Source: CAVOAK01 sp965217615 (GTDB lineage: Bacteria; Pseudomonadota; Alphaproteobacteria; UBA8366; CAVOAK01). From it: a stretch of DNA of 64,000 nucleotides. Below the pieces are notes generated by a model. The model did not search any database and was not told the DNA's origin. It saw nothing but the letters and a program-made list of their open reading frames with translations. Numbering within the stretch: the first letter of the stretch is position 1; each line of letters starts with the position of its first letter. A program made the position numbers and the translations under genes. Location: assembly GCA_965217615.1 (NCBI GenBank), contig CBDCIT010000030.1, positions 248,001-312,000 of the forward strand, in the 5' to 3' direction. Below, one piece after another: positions 52,811 to 62,431 of the stretch.

Positions 52811-53896
52811 GTGGAGACGCCGCGGGTGGAAAATCTTCTAGTTCTGGGCGCCGGCAAGATCGGCGGCGCCATCGTCGACTTGCTCGGTGGCAGCGGCGAC
52901 TTTCGGCTGAAGGTCGTCGATCGCGACGCGGCGATGCTCGGCCACATCAGACGCGATGATGTTTCCTGCGACACCGCCGACATTACCGATGGCGCAGTTC
53001 TGCGCAAGTTGATGGGCGGCCAGAATACCGTGGTCAGCGCATTGCCGTTCTACCTTAATGTTAGCATCGCCGAGGCGGCGCGCGCTGGCGAGGTCAACTA
53101 CTTCGACATGACCGAGGATGTGGAGACGGCGCACGTCATACGTTCGCTGGCCGATGGCGCGGCTAGCGCCTTTGTACCGCAGTGCGGACTTGCTCCCGGC
53201 TTCATCTCGGTCGTTGCCTATGATCTAGCGAAGCGCTTCGAAGAGCTCCATACGGTGCGAATGCGTGTCGGCGCGCTGCCGAAGTATCCGACCAACGCGC
53301 TGAATTACAATCTCACTTGGAGCACCGATGGCCTGATCAACGAGTACTGTAATTTATGCGAGGCTATTCATGACGGTGAGCGCCGTGACCTGCTGCCGTT
53401 GCAGGGTATGGAGCAATTCTCGCTCGACGGCATAACCTATGAGGCCTTCAATACGTCGGGTGGCCTCGGCACGCTGTGCGATACGCTCGATGGGAACATT
53501 CGCGAGCTCAATTACAAGACCGTGCGCTATCCTGGACATTGCGAGCAGATAAAAATGTTGGTCAACGACCTGCGGCTGGGCGAGCGCCGCGACCTCTTCC
53601 GCAATGTGCTGGAATACGGCGTGCCAATAACGCTACAGGATGTTGTGCTGATCTTTGTCACAGCCATCGGTATGCGTGAAGGGCGTCTCTCGCAGGAGTC
53701 CTACGCACACAAAATCTATGCCCAAGACGTCAACGATCACACCTGGAGCGCCATCCAGGTGGCGACGGCATCTGCGACCTGCGCAATGGTAGACCTCCTG
53801 CGGGAGGGGCGATTGCCGCCACAGGGATTTGTCCGTCAGGAAGATGTCACCCTGGATGACTTTCAGAACAATCGCTTTGGGCGATACTACGTTTGA
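52811..53896 (+). CDS. Saccharopine dehydrogenase family protein
   Basis: A 361-residue enzyme: NAD-binding VLGAGKIGGAIVDLL, VVSALPFYLNVSIAEAARAG, NYFDMTEDVET and the saccharopine-specific PQCGLAPGFISVVAYDLA and GALPKYPTNALNYNLTWS. These match Lys9-type (glutamate-forming) saccharopine dehydrogenases. The following gene encodes an ALDH7-type aminoadipate-semialdehyde dehydrogenase, so lysine degradation through saccharopine is likely. The lysine-2-oxoglutarate reductase half is not visible here. It starts with GTG after ACAAGG. Confidence 0.85.
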   Translation: METPRVENLLVLGAGKIGGAIVDLLGGSGDFRLKVVDRDAAMLGHIRRDDVSCDTADITDGAVLRKLMGGQNTVVSALPFYLNVSIAEAARAGEVNYFDMTEDVETAHVIRSLADGAASAFVPQCGLAPGFISVVAYDLAKRFEELHTVRMRVGALPKYPTNALNYNLTWSTDGLINEYCNLCEAIHDGERRDLLPLQGMEQFSLDGITYEAFNTSGGLGTLCDTLDGNIRELNYKTVRYPGHCEQIKMLVNDLRLGERRDLFRNVLEYGVPITLQDVVLIFVTAIGMREGRLSQESYAHKIYAQDVNDHTWSAIQVATASATCAMVDLLREGRLPPQGFVRQEDVTLDDFQNNRFGRYYV

Positions 53897-53955
53897 CGGA
53901 GCCGAATAGGCAGACCGGATTTGGCGAGCCGCTGCAGGCTCGGGAGGGAATGGTC

Positions 53956-55458
53956 ATGGACGTGCAAGCCCTGTTGTCGACGCTGGGGGCGGACCCGGCC
54001 CTCCTTGGCGCTGGAGAACGCTGCGTGACAACACCGATCGATGGCTCCGAAATCGCGACACTTGCTGATGATACGCCCGATACGGTTAGCGAAAAAATTG
54101 GAGTGGCCACTTCTGCATTTCTGGCGTGGCGGGGTGTGCCGGCGCCGCGTCGCGGCGAGCTGATTCGGGTTCTTGGCGACAAGTTGCGAGCCCACAAATC
54201 GGTGCTCGGCCGCCTGGTATCGATCGAATCGGGCAAAATCCTTGTCGAGGGCGAGGGCGAGGTGCAGGAAATGATCGATATCTGTGACTTTGCCTTGGGC
54301 CTGTCCCGCCAGCTCTATGGACTAACAATCGCCTCCGAAAGACCGGGGCATCGGATGATGGAGACTTGGCACCCGATCGGGCCCGTTGGCGTCATCAGCG
54401 CGTTCAACTTTCCCGTTGCCGTATGGTCTTGGAATTTCGCACTTGCCATCGTCTGCGGCGATTCCGTTGTTTGGAAACCCTCGGAAAAGACACCGCTCAC
54501 TGCACTCGCCTGTAAGGCGCTGTTCGATCGCGCGGCTGGTCGCATCGGCGACGTGCCGGACGGCTTGTGCCAGATCTTGGTCGGAGGCGCCGATGTTGGC
54601 GGCGCGCTGGTCGGTGACGACAGGCTGCCGCTGATCAGCGCAACCGGAAGCTGTCGCATGGGCCGGGCCATCGCACCAATTGTCGCCGAACGCCTGGGCC
54701 GCTCGCTCCTAGAGCTCGGCGGTAACAACGGGATGATCGTTTCCCAGTCGGCAGACCTCGACCTGGCAGTCCGCGCGATACTCTTCAGCGCCGTAGGGAC
54801 GGCCGGCCAGCGTTGCACGACCTTGCGTCGCCTCATCGTCCACGAAGATGTGCACGATTCCCTTGTCGAGCGGCTGAAGCGGGCCTACGCCGATGTGAGC
54901 ATAGGATCGCCATTGGACGCAGCGACTTTGGTCGGACCACTGATCGAAAGGCGAGGATTCGAGGCGATGCAAGCGGCGCTGGCGCGCGCGGTGGACGACG
55001 GCGGCACTGTAACCGGCGGTGGGCGTACGCTTGAGGCCGAATATCCGAACGCTTGGTACGTCACGCCGGCCATTGTCGAGATGCCGGGCCAGACCAAAAT
55101 CGTCTGCGAGGAAACCTTCGCGCCAATCCTTTATGTGATGAAGTATCGCGATTTCAATGAGGCGATCGGCATGCACAATGCGGTACCGCAGGGCCTAGCG
55201 TCGTCGATCTTCTCCAACGATATGCGCGAGGCCGAAGGCTTCGTTTCGGACGAGGGGAGCGATTGTGGCATCGCAAACGTCAACATCGGTCCAAGCGGCG
55301 CGGAGATCGGTGGTGCGTTTGGCGGCGAGAAAGATACAGGCGGTGGACGCGAGTCAGGCTCCGACGCGTGGAAGGCCTATATGCGCCGCGCGACGAATAC
55401 GATCAATTATTCTACCGAGCTGCCGCTCGCCCAAGGCGTTCGTTTTGGCAACGACTGA
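53956..55458 (+). CDS. Alpha-aminoadipate semialdehyde dehydrogenase (ALDH7 type)
   Basis: A 500-residue aldehyde dehydrogenase. FNFPVAVWSWNFALAIVCGD, the family-specific LELGGNNGMIVSQSADLD (catalytic Glu), SAVGTAGQRCTTLRRLIVH (catalytic Cys) and EETFAPILYVMKY identify the ALDH7/AmaB group, which oxidises aminoadipate semialdehyde (piperideine-6-carboxylate) to 2-aminoadipate. The ATG at 53956 lies about nine bases after GGGAGGG. The frame is open upstream and overlaps the preceding saccharopine dehydrogenase end, so the two are one operon. Confidence 0.92.
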   Translation: MDVQALLSTLGADPALLGAGERCVTTPIDGSEIATLADDTPDTVSEKIGVATSAFLAWRGVPAPRRGELIRVLGDKLRAHKSVLGRLVSIESGKILVEGEGEVQEMIDICDFALGLSRQLYGLTIASERPGHRMMETWHPIGPVGVISAFNFPVAVWSWNFALAIVCGDSVVWKPSEKTPLTALACKALFDRAAGRIGDVPDGLCQILVGGADVGGALVGDDRLPLISATGSCRMGRAIAPIVAERLGRSLLELGGNNGMIVSQSADLDLAVRAILFSAVGTAGQRCTTLRRLIVHEDVHDSLVERLKRAYADVSIGSPLDAATLVGPLIERRGFEAMQAALARAVDDGGTVTGGGRTLEAEYPNAWYVTPAIVEMPGQTKIVCEETFAPILYVMKYRDFNEAIGMHNAVPQGLASSIFSNDMREAEGFVSDEGSDCGIANVNIGPSGAEIGGAFGGEKDTGGGRESGSDAWKAYMRRATNTINYSTELPLAQGVRFGND

Positions 55459-55492
55459 CGATCTGCACGCGGAACCCTAAGCAAGTTGACGC

Positions 55493-56383
55493 TTACGCGT
55501 AGCCCAATTCGCTGAGCAGGGCCCCTGCTTCGCCCTCGAACGCTGCAGTCGCCGCGGCATCAAACTGGGTCTTCCAGTCGCCGATAACGCCCTTGCGAAA
55601 GAACGAACTGCGGTATTCTTCACCCCGCGAGCGTCCCTTTGAGAGGCTTTTGAACGAGCCGGCCTCCATACATTGCTGAATCGAGGGTGCCGACCCGTCG
55701 GCGCCGAGGAACTCCAGCATCTCGCCGATAATCGGTTCAGGTCGGGCGTGAAGGTCCTCATAGCGGATTTCTAGGTAGCGGTCCGGATGAGTTTGCCCGT
55801 AGGCCCGTGCCGTCGAGATGCGGTCGGCCCAGCTCTTGGCAAATTCGCTGACATACCAGACAAATCCTTTGTCCCGGATAGTCGCAGCGTCGGGGCTCCA
55901 TTGCAGATTGTGATGCCAGCCCGAGGCGGCGGCTTCACGTCCGTCGCGGATGATGTGAACGAACCGACACTCCGGAAACAGTGCACCAAGCTGGTCGAGT
56001 GCAAGTATATGCTCGGGCGTTTTCTCGCCGATGCAATCGATGTCCGCGTCCGCGGCCCAAGAGTCGAAGGCGAGAGCGATCGCGCTCGCGTAGAGATAGC
56101 CGAGCTGTTCGCCGTCATAGCTTGAAAAGTCAGCTGGATATCCGAAAGCCTCGGCCCGCGATCGGTATGCATCGGACTGACGGTTGTACGTGCTTATGGC
56201 CTCCGCGAGTGCGGGCAGCAGCTGGTCGCTGAAATGTCCCTCGCTGCGGCAGACGATTCTTGGATGGCCGTCATACAGCTTCTGCACCCAAGTCGTTCCC
56301 GACTTCGATGCACCGACCACGAAGAAGATCTGCAACTTCCGCAGTTGGGCAATGCGTTGGTGGAGAGTGTCGTAATCGCGCAT
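55493..56383 (-). CDS. PAPS-dependent sulfotransferase family protein
   Basis: A 296-residue protein with the PAPS 5'-phosphosulfate-binding loop VVGASKSGTTWVQKLYDGHP near residue 25 and the 3'-phosphate-binding segment FVHIIRDGREAAASGWHHN. EIRYEDLHARP and the C-terminal GDWKTQFD, typical of sulfotransferases, follow. It transfers sulfate to an unknown acceptor, possibly a surface glycan. It lies next to the remains of a TPR glycosyltransferase on the same strand. Confidence 0.88.
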   Translation of the reverse strand: MRDYDTLHQRIAQLRKLQIFFVVGASKSGTTWVQKLYDGHPRIVCRSEGHFSDQLLPALAEAISTYNRQSDAYRSRAEAFGYPADFSSYDGEQLGYLYASAIALAFDSWAADADIDCIGEKTPEHILALDQLGALFPECRFVHIIRDGREAAASGWHHNLQWSPDAATIRDKGFVWYVSEFAKSWADRISTARAYGQTHPDRYLEIRYEDLHARPEPIIGEMLEFLGADGSAPSIQQCMEAGSFKSLSKGRSRGEEYRSSFFRKGVIGDWKTQFDAAATAAFEGEAGALLSELGYA

Positions 56384-56412
56384 GGGTCAGTGGGGAAAGA
56401 AGGGTGATGACA

Positions 56413-56704
56413 TCATATCTCGTCTCGTGCGCCTGCGATTGCACGCTCGAAAAAATCCTCATGGGCCGTGACGGCCCGGTCATCCTCAAAGATCAGGTCG
56501 CAACGCTCGTCGATTCGTTTTTGAAGTTCCTTGCGTCTATCCAAATCGCCGGCGAACGACACGGCAATCCCCGCATAGTCCGACGCGTCATTCGCAACCA
56601 GATCATCGATGCCCAACTGGTTGTAAATACCGAACGTGAGACGGCTCCGCAGGTAGGGTCCGGGCAGGGTAACAGCCGGTGTCCCTGCGGCAATGGCTTC
56701 GTAA
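56413..56704 (-). pseudogene. C-terminal piece of a TPR-containing OGT-like glycosyltransferase, cut off by IS5
   Basis: Reads YEAIAAGTPAVTLPGPYLRS, then FGIYNQLGIDDLVANDASDY and a C-terminal helix to a stop at 56413. This is the end of the GT-B fold of SPINDLY/OGT-type (GT41) transferases, with the UDP-sugar-binding GTP-x-VTLPG motif. It joins in frame with the piece at 57990-59610 once the IS5 element and one GTAA copy are removed. Confidence 0.88.
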
Positions 56705-57989
56705 GGGCACCTCTAAGAATTCGCGATTTGACAGAGGATGATTGGTTAAACGGGCTGTGGCCGTCTGCGGCCATGCTGGCACCGGGATTTCCGGGAGTTT
56801 CCCGCGCTCCAATTGAGCTATTTCCGCTTCAAGACCGTGCCCAGGCGATCTCCTACTCAGAGTATTGTCACACCGCCGCGGCGAGGCGGTTCAGTTGGAC
56901 CAGACGGCGCATGTTGTGGGCGAGGTTCTTCAGCCCTATCCGAGCCTTTGCCCGCGCCAGCCCGACACTACGCAGCAGCGTCCCGCCCATGTCGTTGCTC
57001 TGGGCCCCGAAAACATGCTCGACGCGGACCCGAACGGACGAACGGGTCTTGTTGCCTTGCTTCTCGCGCTCGCTCAGCGGCTTGTTGCGGCGGGCTTTGC
57101 GATGGATCCGGCTCCTCAACCCCTTCTTCTTCAGCGCCGCCTCGATCTCCGCCGAGCGATAAGCGCTGTCCGCCCATACGCCCAAGGCCGTGTTGTCCCC
57201 ATCCAGGATATCGTCGAGAACCTTACTGTCGTGCGTCGCCGCGTCGCTCACCTGATAGCGCCGCACCAGCTTGTGCCGACGGTCCACGTTGACATGGTTC
57301 TTGTAGCCGTAATGGCTCCTGCCGTGCTTCTTGGTCCACCGCGCCTCGACATCCTTTTGGCGCCGCTTTGCCGGCTTATCCTGCCAGCATTCCGGCGTCT
57401 CGCCAGCCTTTATCCCCGCGTTCTCCTTGCGGCTGTTGCGCTGTTTGGGCACCGCCACGATCGAGGCGTCGATGATCTGGCCGCCCATCGCCAGATAGCC
57501 CTGATCCTTCAGGTGGCCATCGAACGTCTCGAATAAGGTCTCGATCACCCCAGCTTGCGTCAACTGTTCGCGGTACAGCCACACTGTCTTGGCATCGGGA
57601 ACCCGGTCCTCCAGACCCAACCCCAAAAACCGCATGAACGACAGACGATCCCGGATCTGATGCTCAACCTGATCGTCCGACAGATTGTAGAGTGCGCTCA
57701 GAATGATCGTCTTGAACATCACCACCGCGTCCCACGGCTTGCGTCCCGCCCGCGACTTGCGCGCCTTGTCCGAACGCCGACACACCGCATCCAAACACCC
57801 ACGGAAGTCTTCCCACGGAACAACCTCGTCGATCTTCGCCAGAGGCTCGTTCTTGGCGTCCAGCCCGGTATACCGCTTCGAAAGATCAAAAAATCCTATC
57901 TGACCCATGAACACCCCTCCCGATGTCAACAAATCGTCAACCCGATTCTAAACCGACGGTGCGCGAAAATGGCATTTTTAGAGATGCCC
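56705..57989 (-). mobile_element. IS5-family insertion sequence with 4-bp target duplication
   Basis: A 1285-bp element with imperfect inverted ends GGGCACCTCTAAGAA (left) and GGGCATCTCTAAAAA (right, opposite strand). It is flanked by GTAA at 56701-56704 and 57990-57993, the 4-bp duplication expected for IS5. It encodes one intact transposase. It interrupts a TPR glycosyltransferase gene: removing it restores the frame ...GGGNTTY-EAIAAGTP.... Confidence 0.95.
56868..57908 (-). CDS. IS5-family transposase
   Basis: A 346-residue DDE transposase: N-terminal MGQIGFFDLSKRY and DEVVPWEDFRGCLDAVCR. The first Asp is in QIIDASIVAVPKQRNSRKEN, then the second in VWADSAYRSAEIEAAL and the Glu in RVRVEHVFGAQSNDMGG. 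GYKNHVNVDRRHKLVRRYQV is also conserved. These are the IS5 (IS903/ISL2-like) blocks, and the length is normal. GGGAGGGG precedes the chosen start. Confidence 0.95.
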   Translation of the reverse strand: MGQIGFFDLSKRYTGLDAKNEPLAKIDEVVPWEDFRGCLDAVCRRSDKARKSRAGRKPWDAVVMFKTIILSALYNLSDDQVEHQIRDRLSFMRFLGLGLEDRVPDAKTVWLYREQLTQAGVIETLFETFDGHLKDQGYLAMGGQIIDASIVAVPKQRNSRKENAGIKAGETPECWQDKPAKRRQKDVEARWTKKHGRSHYGYKNHVNVDRRHKLVRRYQVSDAATHDSKVLDDILDGDNTALGVWADSAYRSAEIEAALKKKGLRSRIHRKARRNKPLSEREKQGNKTRSSVRVRVEHVFGAQSNDMGGTLLRSVGLARAKARIGLKNLAHNMRRLVQLNRLAAAV

Positions 57990-59610
57990 GTAAGTTGTGT
58001 TGCCGCCGCCGAAATGGGTTGTGTCCAGCAAGACGTCCATTGCACCGGCGAGCCGTAGGTAACCGGCCTCATCCTGGCGAGGCAGGAATAATATACGCTC
58101 CGCGACAGAACCGAGCGTCGCCTCCAAACGAGATTTTAGCTGCTCCGTCCAGTAACGCTTGTGCCCTTCAAGCAGGATGATCGTCGCCGCATCATCTCGG
58201 CGCAAAATGTCGCCGAGAATCATGTCGAAGTCCGGTTGAAGCTTGAACGCGCTTTGCAGACAGCCGTAGAGCCGTGTCGTCGACGGTAATCCCAGCGCTT
58301 CACGGGAGACGGCCTCCGACAGTCGCGGTCTGCGGATCCAATTGCCCATGACGGGCAGCCGCACCAGCGGTTCGCTGTAGTGGGAGTCGCCGTCGGGTGG
58401 CTCGCACAACTCTGAGGAAACGAAGTGGTCGACCGTTGGGATTCCGGTCGTTTGGGGATGTCCCCAGGTGACGCATTGCACCGGTGCGAGCCTTGCGAAC
58501 GCTAAAAAATAGGTTAGAGGCTCCATGCCGATATCGGTGTAATACACAAGGTCAAGCATTGGCCTCGGCGATGGCATCGCGTGCCACCGAAAGCGAACGG
58601 GGCAGATGGACAAATCGATCCACCCCGGCCTCCAACCGTCTCGATTCGGCATCCTCGGTCGGCGAAAGCGAAAACAGCGTGACATGGAAACGCTCGTCGT
58701 CGAGGCGTGTCATGACTTCGCCCCACAGCTTGGCGATAGTATGCCGACGCAGGAAATAGGACACGAATCCTATGCGGAAAGGACGGTCTCCAGGCCGTGG
58801 CGGCGGATCGTCGCAGTGCGTGCCTTGGAATTGCAGCGTTGGACAGGCGCTTGCGTAGACTCGCGCCAGTGTTTCCTGCAACGCTCGGTCGTTGTGGCCA
58901 TGGTAGGGCAGATAGAAACCTGTTGCGCCAACCTCCACAGGATCGGCGATGGCAGGCGGGTTGAGCGCCAACCTCTCTAGGCCGTCGCGATAGCGGCCCC
59001 TCCATGCGTCGCGTTCCGCCCCCGACGTCGTGAATTCTGGCAGCAAGGTCGCTTGGAGGAGCTGTGTTTCACTGTCTTCCGCGTTTTCGGACAAGGCCGT
59101 CGAAAAGGCCTGCTCTGCCTCCGCCAATTCGCCTGCCTGATGATACATGCGGCCCAGACGCTTGTGAATCGCGGCGTTGTTGGGGTCGATCTCGCGTGCT
59201 CGCAGTAGACAGAGCCGCGTATCGTCGGTGCGCCCCAAGTCGTGAAACAGGCCCGCCAAATGAAGGTATGGCGGGATGTAGGTGGCGTCGATCCGGATTG
59301 CCTGCTGAAATGCCCGTAAGGCATCGGCCGAGTCTCCCATCGTGCGGCACGTCATGCCAAGCTCGTCGAGCGTGTGCGAGTGCGCTGGGTCCTTGTCGAT
59401 CGCGCGCTGAAGAAGCCTTCTCGCTGCTTCGAAATCGCCGTGCCGCCGCGCGATGTGCCCCAAAACATACAGCCAGAAAGGGTCCTCCGGTGATGCTTCG
59501 ATTTCCTGATGCGCAAGTGACTCCGCTTCGGACGTTTCGCCGTTATCGATCAGTGCGGCGGCTCTGCGCCGCCTTTCCTGTTGTTCGATCGATAGGGCGC
59601 CGCCGTTCAT
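57990..59610 (-). pseudogene. TPR-containing OGT-like glycosyltransferase, N-terminal and central part, frameshifted
   Basis: The first ~230 residues are about six TPR units (LYVLGHIARRHGDFEAARRL, LDELGMTCRTMGDSADALRA). The GT-B domain follows with RIGFVSYFLRRHTIAKLWG, and after a frame change near 58558 LDLVYYTDIGMEPLTYFLAF, QCVTWGHPQTTGIPTVDHFV, CLQSAFKLQPDFDMIL and DTTHFGGGNTTY. One extra G near 58560 (AATGCTTGAC instead of AATCTTGAC) causes the shift. The IS5 element then cuts the gene before YEAIAAGTP. An IS630 copy sits only 12 bases before the start codon. The gene is dead three times over. Confidence 0.9.
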
Positions 59611-59635
59611 TTTAGGTGGCTAGAGCATTTTCGGA

Positions 59636-60202
59636 TCAATCCGGCTTGTAACCCGAGTTTGTAAAATAGTTGGCGCATTCACTGGGGGGGAAGGCATCGA
59701 GCGCTGTCGCGATGGCGGCCTCGAGTGTGTCGATGGTTCTTGCGGCGGCTTTTCGCAAGAGCGCCTTGAGCTTTGCGAAGACCTGCTCGATCGGATTGAA
59801 GTCCGGCGAGTAGGGCGGGAGGAACATCAGTGTCGCTCCGGTCCGTTCGATTGCCGCCCGGGCGTCCGCGGCCTTGTGGGCGGGGAGATTGTCCATGATC
59901 ACGATGTCGCCGGGGTTCAGCGTCGGCGCGAGGAGGGTCTCGGCATAGGCGGTGAAACCCTCTCCGTTCATGGCGCCGTCGATGACCATGGGGGCGGTCA
60001 GGCCGTCGAGGCGCAGGCCCGCGACCAGCGTCGTGGTTTTCCAATGGCCATGCGGCAGCGCGGCACGGCAGCGGTTGCCGCGCGGGGCGCGCCCACGCAG
60101 GCGGGACATCTTTGTGGTTGCGCCAGTCTCGTCGAGGAACACCAGCCTTGTCGGATCGAGATCTGGCTGAAGGGTGAACCAAGCCTCGCGCCGGATTCTC
60201 AC
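59636..60202 (-). CDS. IS630-family transposase, C-terminal frame (DDE catalytic)
   Basis: A 188-residue frame with the catalytic core: first Asp in RLVFLDETGATTKMSRLRG, second in DIVIMDNLPAHKAADARAAI, and the final acidic residue in FLPPYSPDFNPIEQVFAKLK. It ends CANYFTNSGYKPD, typical of IS630. It is intact and presumably made by frameshifting from the upstream frame. Confidence 0.92.
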   Translation of the reverse strand: MRIRREAWFTLQPDLDPTRLVFLDETGATTKMSRLRGRAPRGNRCRAALPHGHWKTTTLVAGLRLDGLTAPMVIDGAMNGEGFTAYAETLLAPTLNPGDIVIMDNLPAHKAADARAAIERTGATLMFLPPYSPDFNPIEQVFAKLKALLRKAAARTIDTLEAAIATALDAFPPSECANYFTNSGYKPD

Positions 60203-60585
60203 ATCCTCGCGCTCCTGTTCGCTGGCGTGGGCAGTCTTTTTTTGAACGTCACCTCGTGGCGGCGGTAGAAAGCGTGGAGTGTGCTGATTGCAAAGCTCTC
60301 GCCCCGCTCGGCGATTAGCTTCTCGCGCAGTTCCATCAACATGATGTCAGGTGTCTCCTCAATGGCGCGCATCAGAAGATCAGCCTGCGCCTCGATCCGG
60401 CCGGAACGGCGGTCGCCGCCGCGCGGCTTCGGCGCCGTCCGCCCGCACCGCAAATATTCATCCATCCAGCGCACCGCGCTGGCGATGCTGACACCGAACC
60501 GCCTGGCCGCCCCGTTGCGCGACATCCCGCCTTCAATCGCGCCGATCACCCTGATGCGAAGATCTTCTGATAGATACTGAGCCAT
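60199..60585 (-). CDS. IS630-family transposase, N-terminal frame (DNA-binding)
   Basis: A 128-residue frame with the IS630 helix-turn-helix: SEDLRIRVIGAIEGGMSRN, AARRFGVSIASAVRWMDEY, RRSGRIEAQADLLMRAIEE and FYRRHEVTFKKRL at the end. AGGAGGTCAGC precedes the start at 60585. The last four bases overlap the catalytic frame. A frameshift is expected to join both, as in related elements. Confidence 0.9.
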   Translation of the reverse strand: MAQYLSEDLRIRVIGAIEGGMSRNGAARRFGVSIASAVRWMDEYLRCGRTAPKPRGGDRRSGRIEAQADLLMRAIEETPDIMLMELREKLIAERGESFAISTLHAFYRRHEVTFKKRLPTPANRSARM

Positions 60586-60909
60586 GCATGCTGACCTCCT
60601 ACCCAGCATGCAGTTTGAATCACAAAATTGACGGCCTGTGAATCCCTCGCGATTCATTCAGACACGGAAATGCTCTAGCGGCTAGCAGTGGCTGCTGGGA
60701 CACAAGAAACTGGGATCCTGTCAGCATGGGGAATCCTCTGTTTACAGACCAAAATTGGCCGGGTAAAGCGCGGTCGGTGCGAGGAATCCGAAACCGCCAA
60801 ATCTTAGGTGATTTGTGATAGTTTATTGCGTACGGAGGGCATGGAACTTGCGTGCTTTTGTATTGGTCGGCAGGGAATGGGCACATGGGTTCGGCGGAGA
60901 ATGATGCGC

Positions 60910-62424
60910 ATGTTTTGGGGATTGTTGCGTAGATTTGGCGGAACGAGCGGGGTGTAATCGCCATTATTGTCGCCCTCGCGTTCGTCCCCATGGTACTCGT
61001 GACCGGTGCGGCGGTTGATTTTGCGCGTTCCTTCCTCGTTAAGGCTCGGCTCGGCTCTTGATGCTGCCGGCCTTGCTGTGGGCGCAAGCGATCCGAACAG
61101 CGCGGACCTGCAAAACGTTCTGCAAAACTTCTTCAACGCTAACTTCCCGACACAACCGCTCGTTACGGCGACAGGATTGTCGATGACCATCGAAGGCGGT
61201 GAAATATATCTTACTGCCAGTGCGCGAGTGGAAACGACATTTCTGAAAATCATCGACAAGAACTTTTTCGATGTTGAAGTGGTGGCGACGATCATCCGTG
61301 AAACAATGGGTCTTGAGGTCGTCCTGGAGCTCGATAACACGGGATTGATGGCATCTAACGGCAAGATTTTTGCCCTCAAGGACGCGGCACAAGGTCTGAT
61401 CGACGTTCTTTTCGGCGACGAGACCCAACCTGAAAAACTGCGAGTCGGGCTGGTGCCTTTCGTCACGACTGTAAATATCGGTCCGCTGAACACCGCGCTT
61501 GTAAATTTTCCAACGCCTGACAACCAGTACCCGCCGAACATAGATAACGCCTGGAAGGGTTGCGTCGAAGCGCGGCAGTCGCCGCACGACGTGCGAGATA
61601 CTTTTATCGCTGGAGATCCCGTACAGGGCGAATGGACACCCTACTATTGGGAGGCGGAGACATATTATTCGCCGACGTCGTCCAACGTAACCCGGTCTTC
61701 ATTTTGCCGTAGCCGTTGGTGGCGGCCGCCCAACCCGCAGCCAATAACGCTGCCGCCGCTGGCGCGTCCAACTGGACGTTCGGGCGATCCATTATTTACG
61801 GGAACCAACTTCCGCAGCCTCGACATAACTCCGCGGACAACCAGAGGGCCCAATCAGGCCTGTCCCGATCCGCTGACGCCGCTAACCAACGTCAGGTCTA
61901 CGCTGGAATCAGCGATTGCTCAGATGGAGCCATGGTCCGGAAATGGCACGATGGTCAATCTCGGTGCGGCGTGGGGATGGCGCGTCCTGTCGCCCGGGGC
62001 ACCGTTTACCGAAGGTCTGCCGTTCGACACCGAAGGCAACAAGAAGGCCATGATAATTCTGACCGATGGCATCAATATTTTTAATTCGGTCAGCTCACGT
62101 TGCACCGGCACAAACCCCAGATACAGCTCGCAATATACCCGCTACGGCTACTTGAGCGAAGGCCTGCTCGACGGTGCGACGAGCCGCTCAGCCGCCCAGG
62201 ACAGGCTGAACGACCGTGTTGGAACCGTTTGTCAGAATATCAAGGACACTGGCATCATCGTCTATACGATTGTATTTCAGTTGGACGATCCGGAGACGCA
62301 GGCCATGTTCCAAGCCTGTGCGACCGATGCTGAAAAGTATTTCAATTCGCCCAGCGCCGAGGATCTGCGTACCGCATTTCGGGCGATCGGGGCGGAATTG
62401 AGTAATCTGCGTATCTCACAGTGA
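60910..62424 (+). pseudogene. TadG-like pilus-assembly protein with VWA domain, 5' end broken
   Basis: From a well-placed ATG (GCGGAGAATG upstream), the intended N-terminus reads MFWGLLRRFWRNERG, a membrane anchor (VIAIIVALAFVPMVLVTGAA), then VDFARSFLVKARLGSALDAA. Reaching it needs one extra T near 60936 and one more CGGCT repeat near 61058. From 61006 on the frame is open to 62424: TIEGGEIYLTASARVETTFL, a von Willebrand A-like domain (EVVLELDNTGLM, KKAMIILTDGINIF) and a C-terminal LDDPETQAMFQACATD. It belongs to the Tad/Flp pilus family, and the following TadE-like genes support this. Confidence 0.82.
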
Positions 62425-62431
62425 GGATGAT

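Larger units (their letters stand above)
59623..60675 (-). mobile_element. IS630-family insertion sequence
   Basis: A 1053-bp element bounded by inverted ends GAGCATTTTCGGATCA (left) and GAGCATTTCCGTGTCT (right, opposite strand) and by the TA dinucleotide on both sides (59621-59622, 60676-60677), the invariant IS630/Tc1 target. It contains two overlapping minus-strand frames. It sits just before the TPR glycosyltransferase start codon and separates that gene from any upstream promoter. Confidence 0.9.
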
